64,000 nt of DNA from Siphonodentalium dalli (lineage: Eukaryota > Mollusca > Scaphopoda > Gadilida > Siphonodentaliidae). Shown here piece by piece: positions 53,601 to 64,000 of this stretch. The notes beneath the pieces were generated by a model that had not been told where the DNA came from, made no database searches, and saw nothing but the letters and a program-made list of their open reading frames with translations. How positions within the stretch are numbered: the stretch's first letter is position 1; each line of letters starts with the position of its first letter. The stretch is from positions 141,814,351 to 141,878,350 of the forward strand of contig CP136062.1 in the NCBI GenBank assembly GCA_032622095.1, written 5' to 3'. Made by a program: the position numbers and the translations under genes.

Positions 53601-54231
53601 GTGCCACCGCAGACGCTACGATTAAAATCGTAAGTGGGGAAAATCGTAGGTGGAGAAATCGTAGCTTGCCCGCATACGCTATGGTGCTGCGATGTTTGCA
53701 GCTACGATTTTATCAACGTGATCGATCACATGATAGCAAAATGTTATACCCCATTCTCCGCATTATGCAACTAAATACATATGGCATGTATCTCAATGTT
53801 CTAAATTAACAAGTTGATGTTGAAAGTTCAAGTGAAATTGTGTATATTTTTAATTTTGACATTTTTGTACCTGTCAACTCAACATGCTCAGCTGCCCCAA
53901 TTGAATTTCAACAATTGTGGCAGCCCTCTACTCCTTGCCTGATATGTGGTATAGGCCTGCACTCCCTGCCGTGCCACATCTCCACCAATGTGGCCTCGAT
54001 TTTGTAAGTGCAAGAAGTTTGTAAACTTTGCGCCATTTTTGAATGTTTTCTTTTCGTGGTATTTACAACATGACCAGTGTTGTCAAGGTCACGCCACGAT
54101 TTTCCTGGTAAAATCAAACAGTGTTTGATTGCTACGATTTGGCTACGATATTGTCGTGGGCATGCGCATTGGATGCTTCCTCCTGCGATTTTCCCAACTT
54201 ACGATTTTAATCGCAGCGTGTGCGGTGGCAC
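53601..54231. mobile_element. PIF/Harbinger-like element, 631 bp
   Basis: The inverted ends are GTGCCACCGCAGACGCTACG and CGCAGCGTGTGCGGTGGCAC, and the match extends about 50 bp (GATTAAAATCGTAAGT-GGGAAAATCG). Flanks are TTA at 53598-53600 and TTA at 54232-54234. The interior is rich in both orientations of CTACGATTTT. The frames overlapping it in both strands are incidental. Confidence 0.8.
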
Positions 54232-55204
54232 TTAGACATGCGCGCATATTTCACTACGTACGTTTTACCATACAATCCTACTAAATTCCTTATTTGGCAC
54301 ATATGTGACGTAATTCTATATGCTATTTAGTAATTCCTTATGTGGTGTGTGACGTGATTATATGCTGGGAGAAACTACGAACTGGATTAATAACATTGAA
54401 CCTCGTTGCAAAAGCAATTATATTAGGTATACGTTCCCTGTCTGATCATTCCCCAATGATGAGTAACGTACATTAGCTGGCCGCCGTTAATATGATCTTC
54501 GTCAATTGTGGATGACGGAATCATGCACGCTGGTTATACGAGGCGGTCATATACAATTTTTGCTAGGCTGACAACAATTCAAAACGTGATAAAACTTGCT
54601 CTTTTAATAGTCGATATCTGGCCATCAAAACATCCTATTAGTGGGCTCACTGATCCCATCTAATTATTGTCTTATGTAAAGAACGCATATAAGGCGGCTG
54701 CATGGTGTCAACTTGGACAAGATATCCTTAAACTTTCCCTGTAGGGGGTTCTATTGAACCCGGAACGAGTATAGGTCACGAACATTTCAACATTTAATTC
54801 AACTTATTTAATAGGTTCGTTCAGATAACATTCTCTTTTAGTCAATTTTCGGAAACACGTTGAAGGTCAGTGATATTTTCGGACGCACTATTCCCAACAA
54901 TAATGTCAGAAATATTTAACTGCATCTTGGCATGTTATCTTGTCGGATTTGTGAAGAATGAACTATCACCAATAAATATCAACACTGAACAAACTAAGAC
55001 AATCCCAAATTACGGGCCGGTAGTGTTCAGACCCGTGTGGCGGGGGAGAAATCAACCTTGCAGATTGCATTATGGGTCGCTTCGATAAATCCTTCTTATT
55101 TCTTAGGGTTTTCGCTGAGATAGTTATTCCGTCTCAGTGTGACGTCATTTATGGTTTGTCATTACGCTAAACGTCGCCGGATTTATTGTTGTCGGCCAAA
55201 GGAC

Positions 55205-56585
55205 ACATTTAACACAACGTTTAATACATGCCTTCTTCTAATTAAGTTCGCCCGCGACTGACGTGTTTAGGTACTGGAGTCCCCAGGGGGTCGCGTTTCG
55301 ACAATATGTCAATATTATAAGACACAACACATCAGTGATTTAAGAACTGCGTCGGCTGAGGAAATTGATCTCTTTCTATGATAACAAAAATGTCTCGACA
55401 CACTTAAAGTGGTGTGAAACACTCCGGCAGGGTGATGAAATATAAATGGTGAATAATCTTGCTAAAAGTAGTTATTTTTACAAATATTATATCCAAATTG
55501 ACAACACACATCGTCATTCTTACATATTAATGTAATTCAGTGGCTCTCGATGGCGAACTCGTTTTCGTTACTTTATCGCCAAAAGTTTCGTCCCGAATCG
55601 CGATGTAAATATTTACAATTGAGCGCAGTTCAAACGATGTTTTCTATGGAGTGGTACCGTCGATTTGCTTGAAATGTTCGGCGATATTCGAAGAATGCTA
55701 CATTCCTCCTATTGGCAAAGCGCCTGACTACTAACTCATCAGTTTCACGTACCAGAACAAGTCCATAATATGTCTTTAACTCAAGAAATTCAGCAAAGTT
55801 TAAAGATATATGATGGACTTCTTCGAATGCGTAAAATTTAATAGTTAGTACTCAGATCTACTCAGGCACTATGTCAACTGGAGGAATTAAGCATTCTACT
55901 AACATCACCGAAAATCTCAAACAGATCGACTGTACCACTTCATAGAAAACATCGTCTGAACTACGCTCAATTGTAAATATTTACTTCTCGAATCGGGTCG
56001 CAACTATCGGCGATAGATTAACGCAACCGATTTCGCCATCGAAAGTCATTGCAATTAATTAATATATGAGAATGACGGTGTGTGTTGTCAATTTGGATAT
56101 ACTATTTGTAAAAATAACTAATTTGAGCAAGATTATTCTCCATTTCAATTTGATTACCCTACCGGAGTGTTTCACATCACTTTAATTTTTGTACTGTATT
56201 AGTATTTATACTCGAGTACTCACCATCACAAACAGCCCTGTGTCATATACACATCGTCGTGAGTGAATGTGATACGATATTCAGAATAAATATTCAGATA
56301 GGTCCTGCATTTGCAATAACATAATTTCGTTTGATGTTTGTTAATGTTTCATAGATTATCACTCTACAAATAAACATATTATATTCTATTCATTAACACA
56401 ATGTTAAGTACATGCCATGTTCTAACTGAGTTCGCCTACGACTGGTGAGTCTAGGTGCTGGAGTCCGCGGGGAGTGACGTCTCGACGATATCTCAATATG
56501 ATAAAGCAAACACATCAGTAATTTAAGGAGACCGACGGCACAGGAGATTGATGTCGGTCTGATAACAAAATTGTCTCAACCCAGC
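55205..56585. repeat. Direct duplication (55205-55395 and 56394-56585) bracketing a TTAA element
   Basis: Both copies contain TTCTAA-T-AGTTCGCC, CGACTG, TAGGT-CTGGAGTCC, CGACNATATNTCAATAT, ACACATCAGT-ATTTAAG and GATAACAAAA-TGTCTC, offset by about 1.19 kb. The TTAA element at 55408-56181 begins 9 bp after copy 1. Confidence 0.65.
55408..56181. mobile_element. TTAA-family foldback element T4, 774 bp
   Basis: TTAA lies at 55404-55407 and 56182-56185. The ends are AGTGGTGTGAAACACTCCGG and CCGGAGTGTTTCACATCACT. The arms are inverted for roughly 280 bp (TGAATAATCTTGCT, ATCCAAATTGACAACACAC, GTAAATATTTACAATTGAGC, GTTTTCTATG-AGTGGTAC). A degenerate partial relative is at 31135-31240. There is no transposase. 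Confidence 0.85.
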
Positions 56586-56988
56586 ACGACCAGAGTACTT
56601 AAAGGTACTCAATCCGATCAGACGGTTCCCATATAATCAAGTTACAACAACAATAAAATTTCTTCAAAATACGCTTTTGTTATCAGAATCGATTAATTAC
56701 AACAAAATAATGCTAACCGCTGTCAACTATGGTATAAAATTTCCGAAAAACGTGTTATTTGTCAACATGTTGTTCAACGAAATTTGGCCGTATTACCATT
56801 TGATTTTAGCGTTATCGATCTTCATCCGAAATTTTGTCCGAGACCGTGGAGTTGACGGCTCTTATAATAATAATAATAATTCCACATTTCGAGAAATAAC
56901 AAATTTCAAAAATCGATATCTGATCACTCTGAGCTTTGATGGGGGTATGGGGGGAGGGGTGTTCTCGACTCGTATCAAATATATTTTA

Positions 56989-57002
56989 CCCCCCCCCCCC
57001 CC
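56989..57002. repeat. C14 homopolymer, 65 bp from exon E1
   Basis: Fourteen C in a row on the plus strand, so a G run in the sense of the receptor gene, starting about 65 bp inside the intron after the E1 donor. Confidence 0.9.
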
Positions 57003-57066
57003 AAGCCAAAGAAATAGTAATTTTGGAGCGTTATTTCGGATTATGAATTTTTAATGTACATCATAC

Positions 57067-57268
57067 CTGGAAGTTGAATTGATATCAGTCTGTTCTCTAA
57101 ATTTCAAGTATGCGATAGAAATGGTGAAAGCTGACCGCCAGATATATAAGTGCTTGATAAAATTAATCTTTGCAAGAAAGAGTTTATAACACAAACTATC
57201 AATTGGGTTGAAGCTGAACGCTGCGTCATGGAAAATAATGTAAATGATCGCCATATTTTGGCAAATCT
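57067..57268 (-). CDS. GPR158-like: Exon E1 (candidate) of the GPR158-like receptor
   Basis: A 202-bp open segment reading ICQNMAIIYIIFHDAAF, then FNPIDSLCYKLFLAKINFIK, HLYIWRSAFTIS and KFREQTDINSTS. The acceptor is GATTATATTAG and the donor is TTCCAG/GTATGA, both good. Two leading bases imply an upstream exon ending with one codon base; two trailing bases (AG) complete Arg with the G of E2. GPR158-type proteins have a weakly conserved A-x-NF(L/I)-x2 helix followed by RE in this part of the ectodomain, which it loosely resembles. Identity rests mainly on strand, phase and splice signals. The upstream exon with the signal peptide was not found. Confidence 0.5.
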
Positions 57269-58124
57269 CTAATATAATCACCATCGGTGAAAGCCAGCCT
57301 ATTTCAAAAAGCTAGTGTAGCAGTAAGTGCTTATATTGCTATAACTAATGTATAGTCACAGTAGTATAGACAAAACCTAGGTATATAGTGACAATTGGAC
57401 TTAGTGTAGTAGTCGTATACTAGACAGAGCATAATGCGCAAAATCGAGAATAATTTACCGAATCAGTTGCGGACTGTACAAGAATATATTTCACGAAAGC
57501 AGAGCTTGGGTGAAATCTGAAGTTGATGCAAATTGTGTTCTGCATATATTCTAAACCTAGCGTCAGATAAGTTTACTCCATGATTGTTACACGATCGGAC
57601 GGTTTCCCAAACTCCAGGTAGAGTTATCTCCCATCGCTCCGCTGAGATACCACTGCCATAAGGACATTAATTGGTACGGATTTATTACGTGTTTTTAGTT
57701 CTTATGTTTTAGGATTAAAATTGTCTATGTCTGGCTCAGTTCATATTGTTCTGATCAATACCGAAAGAATTACCATTATTGCAAACTTTAAAAAACATGT
57801 GGTGGTCAACACAAGATAATAGATGACTAAATATAGTTCCGCGACGATATGTAAAAATAGATTAATCGACTGCAAAGTACCATCCTTGTGGCAGTGCTAT
57901 ATCGCAGTGATAACGTAGAGGGCGCTGTATTGAGTTTGACGGTTTCCATATCATTAAGTTACAACATTTCTTCAAAATACGCTTTTGTTATCAGAATCGA
58001 TTTATACTTTTTTTTAGTTAATTGTGACGAAAAAAAACCCGTTAATTATCAGGGCATCGTCATAATCGGATCGTTGACTTAATGTACGTCATCGTTCTTG
58101 TAAACAACTTCAACGCGTGTTAAG

Positions 58125-58208
58125 TGTCGGCGCACACGATCCCGATTGTCCCCGATTAATCCGACTGCAGGATAAATCGGGGACAATCGGGACCGTGTGC
58201 ACCTAACA
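58125..58208. repeat. Harbinger-like palindrome
   Basis: GCGCACACGATCCCGATTGT, then CCCCGATTAATCC, matches inverted GGATAAATCGGGG, ACAATCGGGACCGTGTGC. Flanks are TTA/TAA-like. The GCGCACACG word also occurs in the ends of the 53601-54231 element (GCACACGC). It is probably a terminus or minimal MITE. Confidence 0.55.
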
Positions 58209-58350
58209 ATGGAGCGGATTTAATCGGACGGATCAAACTGAGTTTGATTTCTTCAGGAGAATCCGGCTCGTGACGATGGCAACGCGCCTGTTTGCTCGTC
58301 ACATGACCGATCGTCACATGACCAGAAACGTCATTCAAAATGTCGGAATA

Positions 58351-58509
58351 GTTAGCGGCGACCGCTATTCGAAACTAAATCAAGAATTCTGGTCGATCGA
58401 CAAGGAACAACGGCTGGTAGAGCTGTGGACAGAAAATGTGTGCCTGTATAATAATCGCAACAAGAGGGCGGCAGCTGTGGAAAGGTCTATTACGCCAATT
58501 TACGGCTAA
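58351..58509 (+). pseudogene. MADF/Myb-SANT-like domain fragment
   Basis: The frame (open from 58270) includes FWSIDKEQRLVELWTENVCLYNN, shown here in parts: WSIDKEQRLVELW, ENVCLYNN and NKRAAAVERSI. MADF domains typically read E--LIELV---P-LYN, then -Y--+-KR--AW--IA. This copy seems to lack a few residues between LYNN and NKR. Proteins of this type accompany PIF/Harbinger transposases as the DNA-binding partner. The Harbinger-like palindrome at 58125-58208 lies just upstream, so this may be the 5' part of a dead element. It stops at 58509, and no transposase follows. Confidence 0.5.
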
Positions 58510-58981
58510 ATATTACTCGTTACGGCGACGTTACCTCAATATGTTATTAATATTATAACTATTTAATTTAGTATTAATACATATTAGTCTTTAGAAATAC
58601 ATATTAATATAAACCACCATGACTAGCTATGGTAACTGGCTAGATAGGCTGTCCACACCAGTTGCCTATATACTATAGACTACAGTGACCATAGCATGAT
58701 TATATGACCGGAGTGAAAATCCGACTCTTGTGCGCTGACCCCGGGCCAATAAATGTGGCTATCGGGTTATAGGCGGGTTGTAGTGCACACGTGTACGCGG
58801 TAGCACTAATAGCGGTGGTGGATATATGTGCGCGTTAGTACATGTAGTAATTGTATTACTTTTGTTGATGATTGTAGTGTATATACATTACGAAGCAGTA
58901 ATTAATACATGCTATGTTAATGGTAGTAGTATTGGCAGTGTCGTATACATGTAGATTGTAGTAGTAATGGTAGCAGTTTAC

Positions 58982-60640
58982 TCATCTAATGGTAGCAGTG
59001 ATGATAGTAGTGTATATGTGGTAATACATGCAATAAAGATTGATAATGGATACATGTGCGCGGTAGTAAAGGTAGTACAGTGATGATATTAGTGTATATG
59101 TGGTAATACATGCAATAAAGATTGATAATGGATACATGTGCGCGGTAGTAAAGGTAGTACAGTGATGATATTAGTGTATATGTGGTAATACATGCAATAA
59201 CATATTATTAATGGATACATGTGCGCGGTAGTAAAGGTAGTACAGTGATGATATTAGTGTATATGTGGTAATACATGCAATAACATATTAGTAATGGATA
59301 CACGTGCGCGGTAGTAAAGGTAGTACAGTGATGATAGTAGTGTATATGTGGTAATACATGCAATAAAGATTAGTAATGGATACATGTGCGCGGTAGTAAA
59401 GGTAGTACAGTGATGATATTAGTGTATATGTGGTAATACATGCAATAAAGATTAGTAATGGATACATGTGCGCGGTAGTAAAGGTAGTACAGTGATGATA
59501 TTAGTGTATATGTGGTAATACATGCAATAAAGATTGATAATGGATACATGTGCGCGGTAGTAAAGGTAGTACAGTGATGATATTAGTGTATATGTGGTAA
59601 TACATGCAATAACATATTATTAATGGATACATGTGCGCGGTAGTAAAGGTAGTACAGTGATGATATTAGTGTATATGTGGTAATACATGCAATAACATAT
59701 TAGTAATGGATACATGTGCGCGGTAGTAAAGGTAGTACAGTGATGATATTAGTGTATATGTGGTAATACATGCAATAACATATTAGTAATGGATACATGT
59801 GCGCGGTAGTAAAGGTAGTACAGTAATGATATTAGTGTATATGTGGTAATACATGCAATAACATATTAGTAATGGATACATGTGCGCGGTAGTAAAGGTA
59901 GTACAGTGATGATATTAGTGTATATGTGGTAATACATGCAATAAAGATTAGTAATGGATACATGTGCGCGGTAGTAAAGGTAGTACAGTGATGATATTAG
60001 TGTATATGTGGTAATACATGCAATAACATATTAGTAATGGATATATGTGCGCGGTAGTAAAGGTAGTACAGTGATTATAGTAGTGTATATGTGGTAATAC
60101 ATGCAATAACATATTAGTAATGGATATATGTGCGCGGTAGTAAAGGTAGTACAGTGATGATATTAGTGTATATGTGGTAATACATGCAATAACATATTAG
60201 TAATGGATATATGTGCGCGGTAGTAAAGGTAGTACAGTGATGATATTAGTGTATATGTGGTAATACATGCAATAACATATTAGTAATGGATATATGTGCG
60301 CGGTAGTAAAGGTAGTACAGTGATGATATTAGTGTATATGTGGTAATACATGCAATAACATATTAGTAATGGATATATGTGCGCGGTAGTAAAGGTAGTA
60401 CAGTGATGATAGTAGTGTATATGTGGTAATACATGCAATAACATATTAGTAATGGATACATGTGCGCGGTAGTAAAGGTAGTACAGTGATGATATTAGTG
60501 TATATGTGGTAATACATGCAATAACATATTAGTAATGGATACATGTGCGCGGTAGTAAAGGTAGTACAGTGATGATATTAGTGTATATGTGGTAATACAT
60601 GCAATAACATATTAGTAATGGATACATGTGCGCGGTAGTA
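58982..60640. repeat. Minisatellite, about 20 units of 82-83 bp
   Basis: Each unit contains GTGCGCGGTAGTAAAGGTAG, TACAGTGATGATATTAGTG and TATATGTGGTAATACATGCA. Unit starts at GCGCGG include 59058, 59140, 59223, 59306 and 59388, and the last is at 60630. Two subtypes occur: one with AAAGATT (82 bp) and one with AACATATTA (83 bp). A degenerate lead-in occupies 58796-58981. The array ends abruptly at 60640. It is not a CRISPR, because there are no unique spacers. Confidence 0.95.
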
Positions 60641-62014
60641 ATGATGCTAGTCATTATGTTATAGAAGATGTCCTTATTGCTGCTGAAAGTTGCTTGCTCA
60701 ATACGCTGGATATCTCTTCGGTGTTCATTATCGCCCACCCAACTCATCCATTCCAGCTACGAGATTGTCAAGCTATCCTCATCTCACGAGATTAGAGGAT
60801 TCACGATGTCAATGTGGGGTTAGTCGCCTCGCTTAGAGAGCCAATTTCTCAGAATTGAATCCAATCCACATTCTCCTCCAAGAGCTATTGGATCAATATT
60901 CTAAGGATAACTTATTGTCTTTGCCAAACTGGAGAGTGTATTCAATTAGATTCTATCGAGGCTTTTATAACCGAAAATGCCTATAAACTTAACATATATA
61001 AACTGATTGGGATAAAGATGGGAATAACTTTTGACGCCTCCGTGCATACATGTTAACCCCAGACAGTGCATTCCATTATTTACTGGCTTTTTATTTTTCT
61101 ACACGGTTCTAAATGTGGCTACTCACGCTTTGAATCAATCCGGTTTATTGTTTCCATTACAAAATCTATGATCGTGTGAAGTTAGTAGAAATGGTCACGC
61201 GATCAACTGAGCATGGTTATAAGTCATACCGCCGAGTAGATGATTCCCATGTGGGTCATAACATGATAGTTTCGAACAAAATTAACTTGTGTTATATTAC
61301 AACTACAGACTTTTGAATATTTTAGTCTGTTCTATCATCTCCATGCGTGCGGAATTAATAGGATAGGATATAATTGGATAATATTTTCTTGCTCAATACA
61401 AATTTAATTAAGAAAGTTCCTGTAACTTGTTCGTGCGTTTTGAGATATAGCTGATTGACAAATAGCGGCATAGTCTTGGGAGTGACAGTACGTGAATGAT
61501 AGTTATAATGTGGACATGGGATTCGCGAGAAAAAATTCAGCAACGGTGTTTATGCAGTTTTCTTATTTTTTCTTGGGGTCAACATATACATGCCACAGCA
61601 CTACATCCGCCTTTTATTACTTCTATTTACATGCTTCAATAGTTTGTGAATTGAAAGTTAATTAATTCACGATTTTTTCGTGGCCTTGAACGAAATCTGT
61701 GAAACGGATCATTTTGAATTTAGTCATTCGGTATACAAAAAGCCCAGCAAATGATCTATAGTATAAATGTCGTTAACGTTCGGCGATTCCGGGGCATTAT
61801 TTCATTATGGAAATATGACTTCAAATATTAAATTTCCGTACCGGTGTGGTAACATGTTTATGGAAAAGGAAAAATCAACTCAGTATACACGTTAATCGTA
61901 TGTTGAACATCGAAAGCAACTAATCTAGGTGTATACAGCAATACACTCTGGCCATATCGTTTTGAACATTAATACTCGATAGTTCCACGTAATATGCCTC
62001 GGCAGCCTGTATAA

Positions 62015-62342
62015 TTCTTGTAAAAATAAGCACATAACGGGCGTATTTTAATGAGCGAATGGCATTATTTAACCTCAATACACGCTCCCTATGGACCTAT
62101 ACAAACGCGCGTTTCCATACGAAATAAGCCGATATTGACATTATTTAATCTACCTTTTTCATCGACACGACTTACAACATACGCGCTCTTTATAATGTGT
62201 GTTCATTGCGGCCCGCGCCATACAACGGAATAACGGCTATAAGACCACTATGGGCTTATTTCAGAATCAAATAAGTCAAATATGAACCTATATGTGAATA
62301 TGTAGGTCCCGTATGAAGCTATTTGTACGAAGATATGTTGCC
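62015..62342. mobile_element. Repeat family D, copy 3 (diverged)
   Basis: It retains AATAAGCACATAAC, CGCGCTCTTTATAATGTG, TTCATTGCGGCCCGCGCCATA and GGCTTATTTCAGAATCAAAT in the same order as the other two copies. The boundaries are approximate. Confidence 0.55.
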
Positions 62343-62689
62343 TTAGTGCCCTTCAGTTAGTAACTGATTGATCAAACGTGATAGTGCTTCCGACTGCCAT
62401 TCCCCTTTGGCCAATGACGTAACGTGAGCTGCGTCATCCACCCGCCTTGTTTGTCTGTGTCGATGATTTTGAACTATACCATGTACATAAGCATGTCACA
62501 TAGGACACATGAGCCGATTAATCGCGGTATCTTCCGTCAGACATAGTTATTAACCTTTGAACATTGATCGCCGATATTGAATTATCACGACATTGGCAAT
62601 ACGACGTCGATATATTCATCAGCGGCGTCATATTTCTTGAATACGGGAGCGACACAGGGAGCCACTTCAACGAAATTGCATTTCCTAAA

Positions 62690-63985
62690 CGGATTCATAC
62701 AATATTATTTCTGGTTCATCACTGTGACATCTGGTACATCTCGCATCAGAGTTTATGTTAGATGAGCTAGGATAGTGATGTTTTCTTGGTCAGTAATGGT
62801 CTGGATGACTGTGTACTGATATTGTTATTCATCAACCGAAACGACGGTTATAATCACAGCGCCCACGCAGTTCCTTGTCCCGTCTTTCTTTATCAAGTTC
62901 ACAGGAATCCGTGAGCAATTACTTCTCGTTTTCGAGGCTCATGACAGTAACGGACACCTTTCGCATAACCAACAACTACTGATATATAATTAAGAATTAC
63001 GAAAAGGGTAATATGTAACTAGAACTTGTGTTCTTTCTATCAGTTGTCATTTTGCCATATCCGTAGTTACGATTACAGTTTCGAGGATCCAAGTTTGTGC
63101 ACGCGAAATTTGCATGCAACAATCGATCCTACCACTGACTATATATGACCTGCTAGCAAATAAATCACCACAAAGATAACTATATCGCCGTGCTGTGAAT
63201 TAAGTTTGAATGGCACTATTTTTTCACAAATTCACTTGTATAGTCGTTAATACTGCGAAAAGGTTTTTGGACCGTCCAAAAAAATACGACTTATAATATA
63301 TATAATTCGTAATTTTTATCAATAGTAATTCATTATGCTGAAGGTGTCCGGTCAGGTCAGAGATGTGGTGACATGGAGAGAAAGGGTGCATAACTTTGAC
63401 CAAAATGTTTAACAGCTAGATATTTTAATGCCTGGCACAATATTTGTTGGACATTTGTTGGACATTTGTTGGACATTGCATGGTTGTGCTAATTCCTGGC
63501 ACAATATTAGATAGTCTGCTCGACATTTTAGATCCTTTATAATTAATGTTTGTTGTATACATGTGTGTTCACTCACGGCTTTCCCGATCACTTTCGGCCC
63601 ATGCACCGGGAGTTTGGTGGTTTTGCTGATTTTATGGTTAGTGTACGTAAACTATTGTGGAATTGTGAAGGCGTGAATGAGTTGACGATTGAATGTATGA
63701 GTGGGATTCATACAATATTAGTTTTGGTTTGTCCTTGTAACATCTGGTACAGATCGCATCTGATGTAGGTTTTTGGGAGCTACGACCGTATATGGTGTCT
63801 TGGTCACGATGTGAACTCGATGACCATGACCTGATAATGTCATTCGTCCATGCACCGAAAAGTCGGTATAATTACGCCGACCACGCCGTTCTTTTCCCCG
63901 TCGTTCGACATTGCCAAGTTAACATGAATCCGCGAGAGTGATAATCTTACTCGTTTCCTGTGCTCCTTGCAGTATGTAATGCGTT
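62690..63985. repeat. Direct duplication: 62690-62960 and 63705-63985
   Basis: Both copies start GGATTCATACAATATTA and share ACATCTGGTACA, CGCATC, TCTTGGTCA, CATTATCGA-like spacers, GTTATAAT/GGTATAATTACG, CGTTC/CAGTTC-TT and AATCCG(T/C)GAG. Offset is about 1,015 bp. On the minus strand both can be read as a short frame with R-P-VNL then G-VIIT-like residues, but stops follow. Confidence 0.5.
63436..63478. repeat. Short tandem repeat, 11-bp unit x3
   Basis: TTGTTGGACAT is repeated three times, flanked by CCTGGCACAATAT words at about 63430 and 63496. Confidence 0.85.
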
Positions 63986-64000
63986 TCTGACTTGCAAAGA

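Larger units (their letters stand above)
36723..57066 (-). other. Intron E1-E2, about 20.3 kb
   Basis: The intron is bounded by GTATGA at 57061-57066 and CTAG next to 36723. Repeats inside are listed separately. I see nothing supportable in 37120-38510, 39980-41170, 43750-44440, 47330-48150, 48450-49370, 49420-51280, 51680-52680, 53160-53590 and 54240-55200, apart from short shared words (for example 51700-51845 resembles 16190-16310). Confidence 0.55.
57269..64000. other. Upstream intron or flank of the receptor gene
   Basis: This must contain or lead to the first exons, but I could not find a signal-peptide exon with a matching phase. Contents: part of a direct repeat (57941-58004 repeats 56625-56695, with CTTCAAAATACGCTTTTGTT), a Harbinger-like palindrome and MADF scrap, the minisatellite, family D copy 3 and a late direct duplication. 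I see nothing definite in 57300-57930, 58515-58980, 60650-62010 and 62960-63420. Confidence 0.45.

Noticed and set aside
58982-60640. CRISPR-like appearance of regular repeats
   Set aside because: Whole 82-83 bp units repeat without unique spacers, in a eukaryotic setting; it is a minisatellite.
60640-60770. Minus frame with EWMSWVGDNEHRRDIQRIEQ next to the minisatellite
   Set aside because: It looks protein-like and has an AG upstream, but there is no usable donor and I recognise no family.

Overview
The window looks like animal nuclear DNA: AT-rich, with almost no long open frames, many small inverted-repeat transposons, microsatellites, a tRNA-derived SINE and non-LTR retrotransposon scraps. 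The repeat styles (microsatellite-tailed tandem-core elements, TTAA-flanked MITEs, SINE heads) suggest a marine lophotrochozoan, possibly a mollusc. That placement is inference. There are no bacterial genes, operons, ribosome binding sites or CRISPR arrays.

The backbone is one very large minus-strand gene. I read four coding exons: E1 57067-57268, E2 36547-36722, E3 32718-33060 and E4 7214-7337. Each internal boundary has a GT donor and an AG acceptor, and all three junctions (E1/E2, E2/E3, E3/E4) keep the frame. E3 and E4 carry the end of the extracellular Cache domain and the DID-LQ-KVDIDQC segment of GPR158/GPR179-type orphan class C receptors. E1 and E2 rest on frame and splice sites more than on homology. 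The start of the gene lies right of 57268. The Cys-rich stalk and seven-helix exons must lie left of position 1. Introns are about 25.4 kb (E3-E4), 3.5 kb (E2-E3) and 20.3 kb (E1-E2).

The introns are crowded with transposon remains. (1) At least five families of short inverted-repeat elements are flanked by TTAA: 5987-6358, 32287-32678, 8649-9141, 39600-39973, 46803-47321, 51286-51672, 52685-53151 and 55408-56181, with degenerate relatives at 10.1 and 39.2 kb. (2) hAT-like elements with about 8-bp duplications lie at 29796-30603, 31418-32204 and 41179-42345. (3) PIF/Harbinger-like elements with TTA duplications lie at 21690-22482 and 53601-54231, and a MADF-like coding scrap lies at 58351-58509. 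(4) A Mutator-like element with a perfect 10-bp duplication lies at 38528-38996. (5) A tandem-core element with an (ACAG)n tail fills 26141-27834. (6) Non-LTR reverse-transcriptase scraps lie at 4936-5163 and 48154-48414. A minisatellite of 82-83 bp units fills 58982-60640.

The least explained signals are a paired CGCTCTTTA motif held exactly 42 bp apart at five scattered sites, a palindromic module shared by otherwise different TTAA families, an in-frame 162-bp tandem duplication at 13.7 kb, and a decayed coding stretch near 46 kb that may come from a carboxylesterase.
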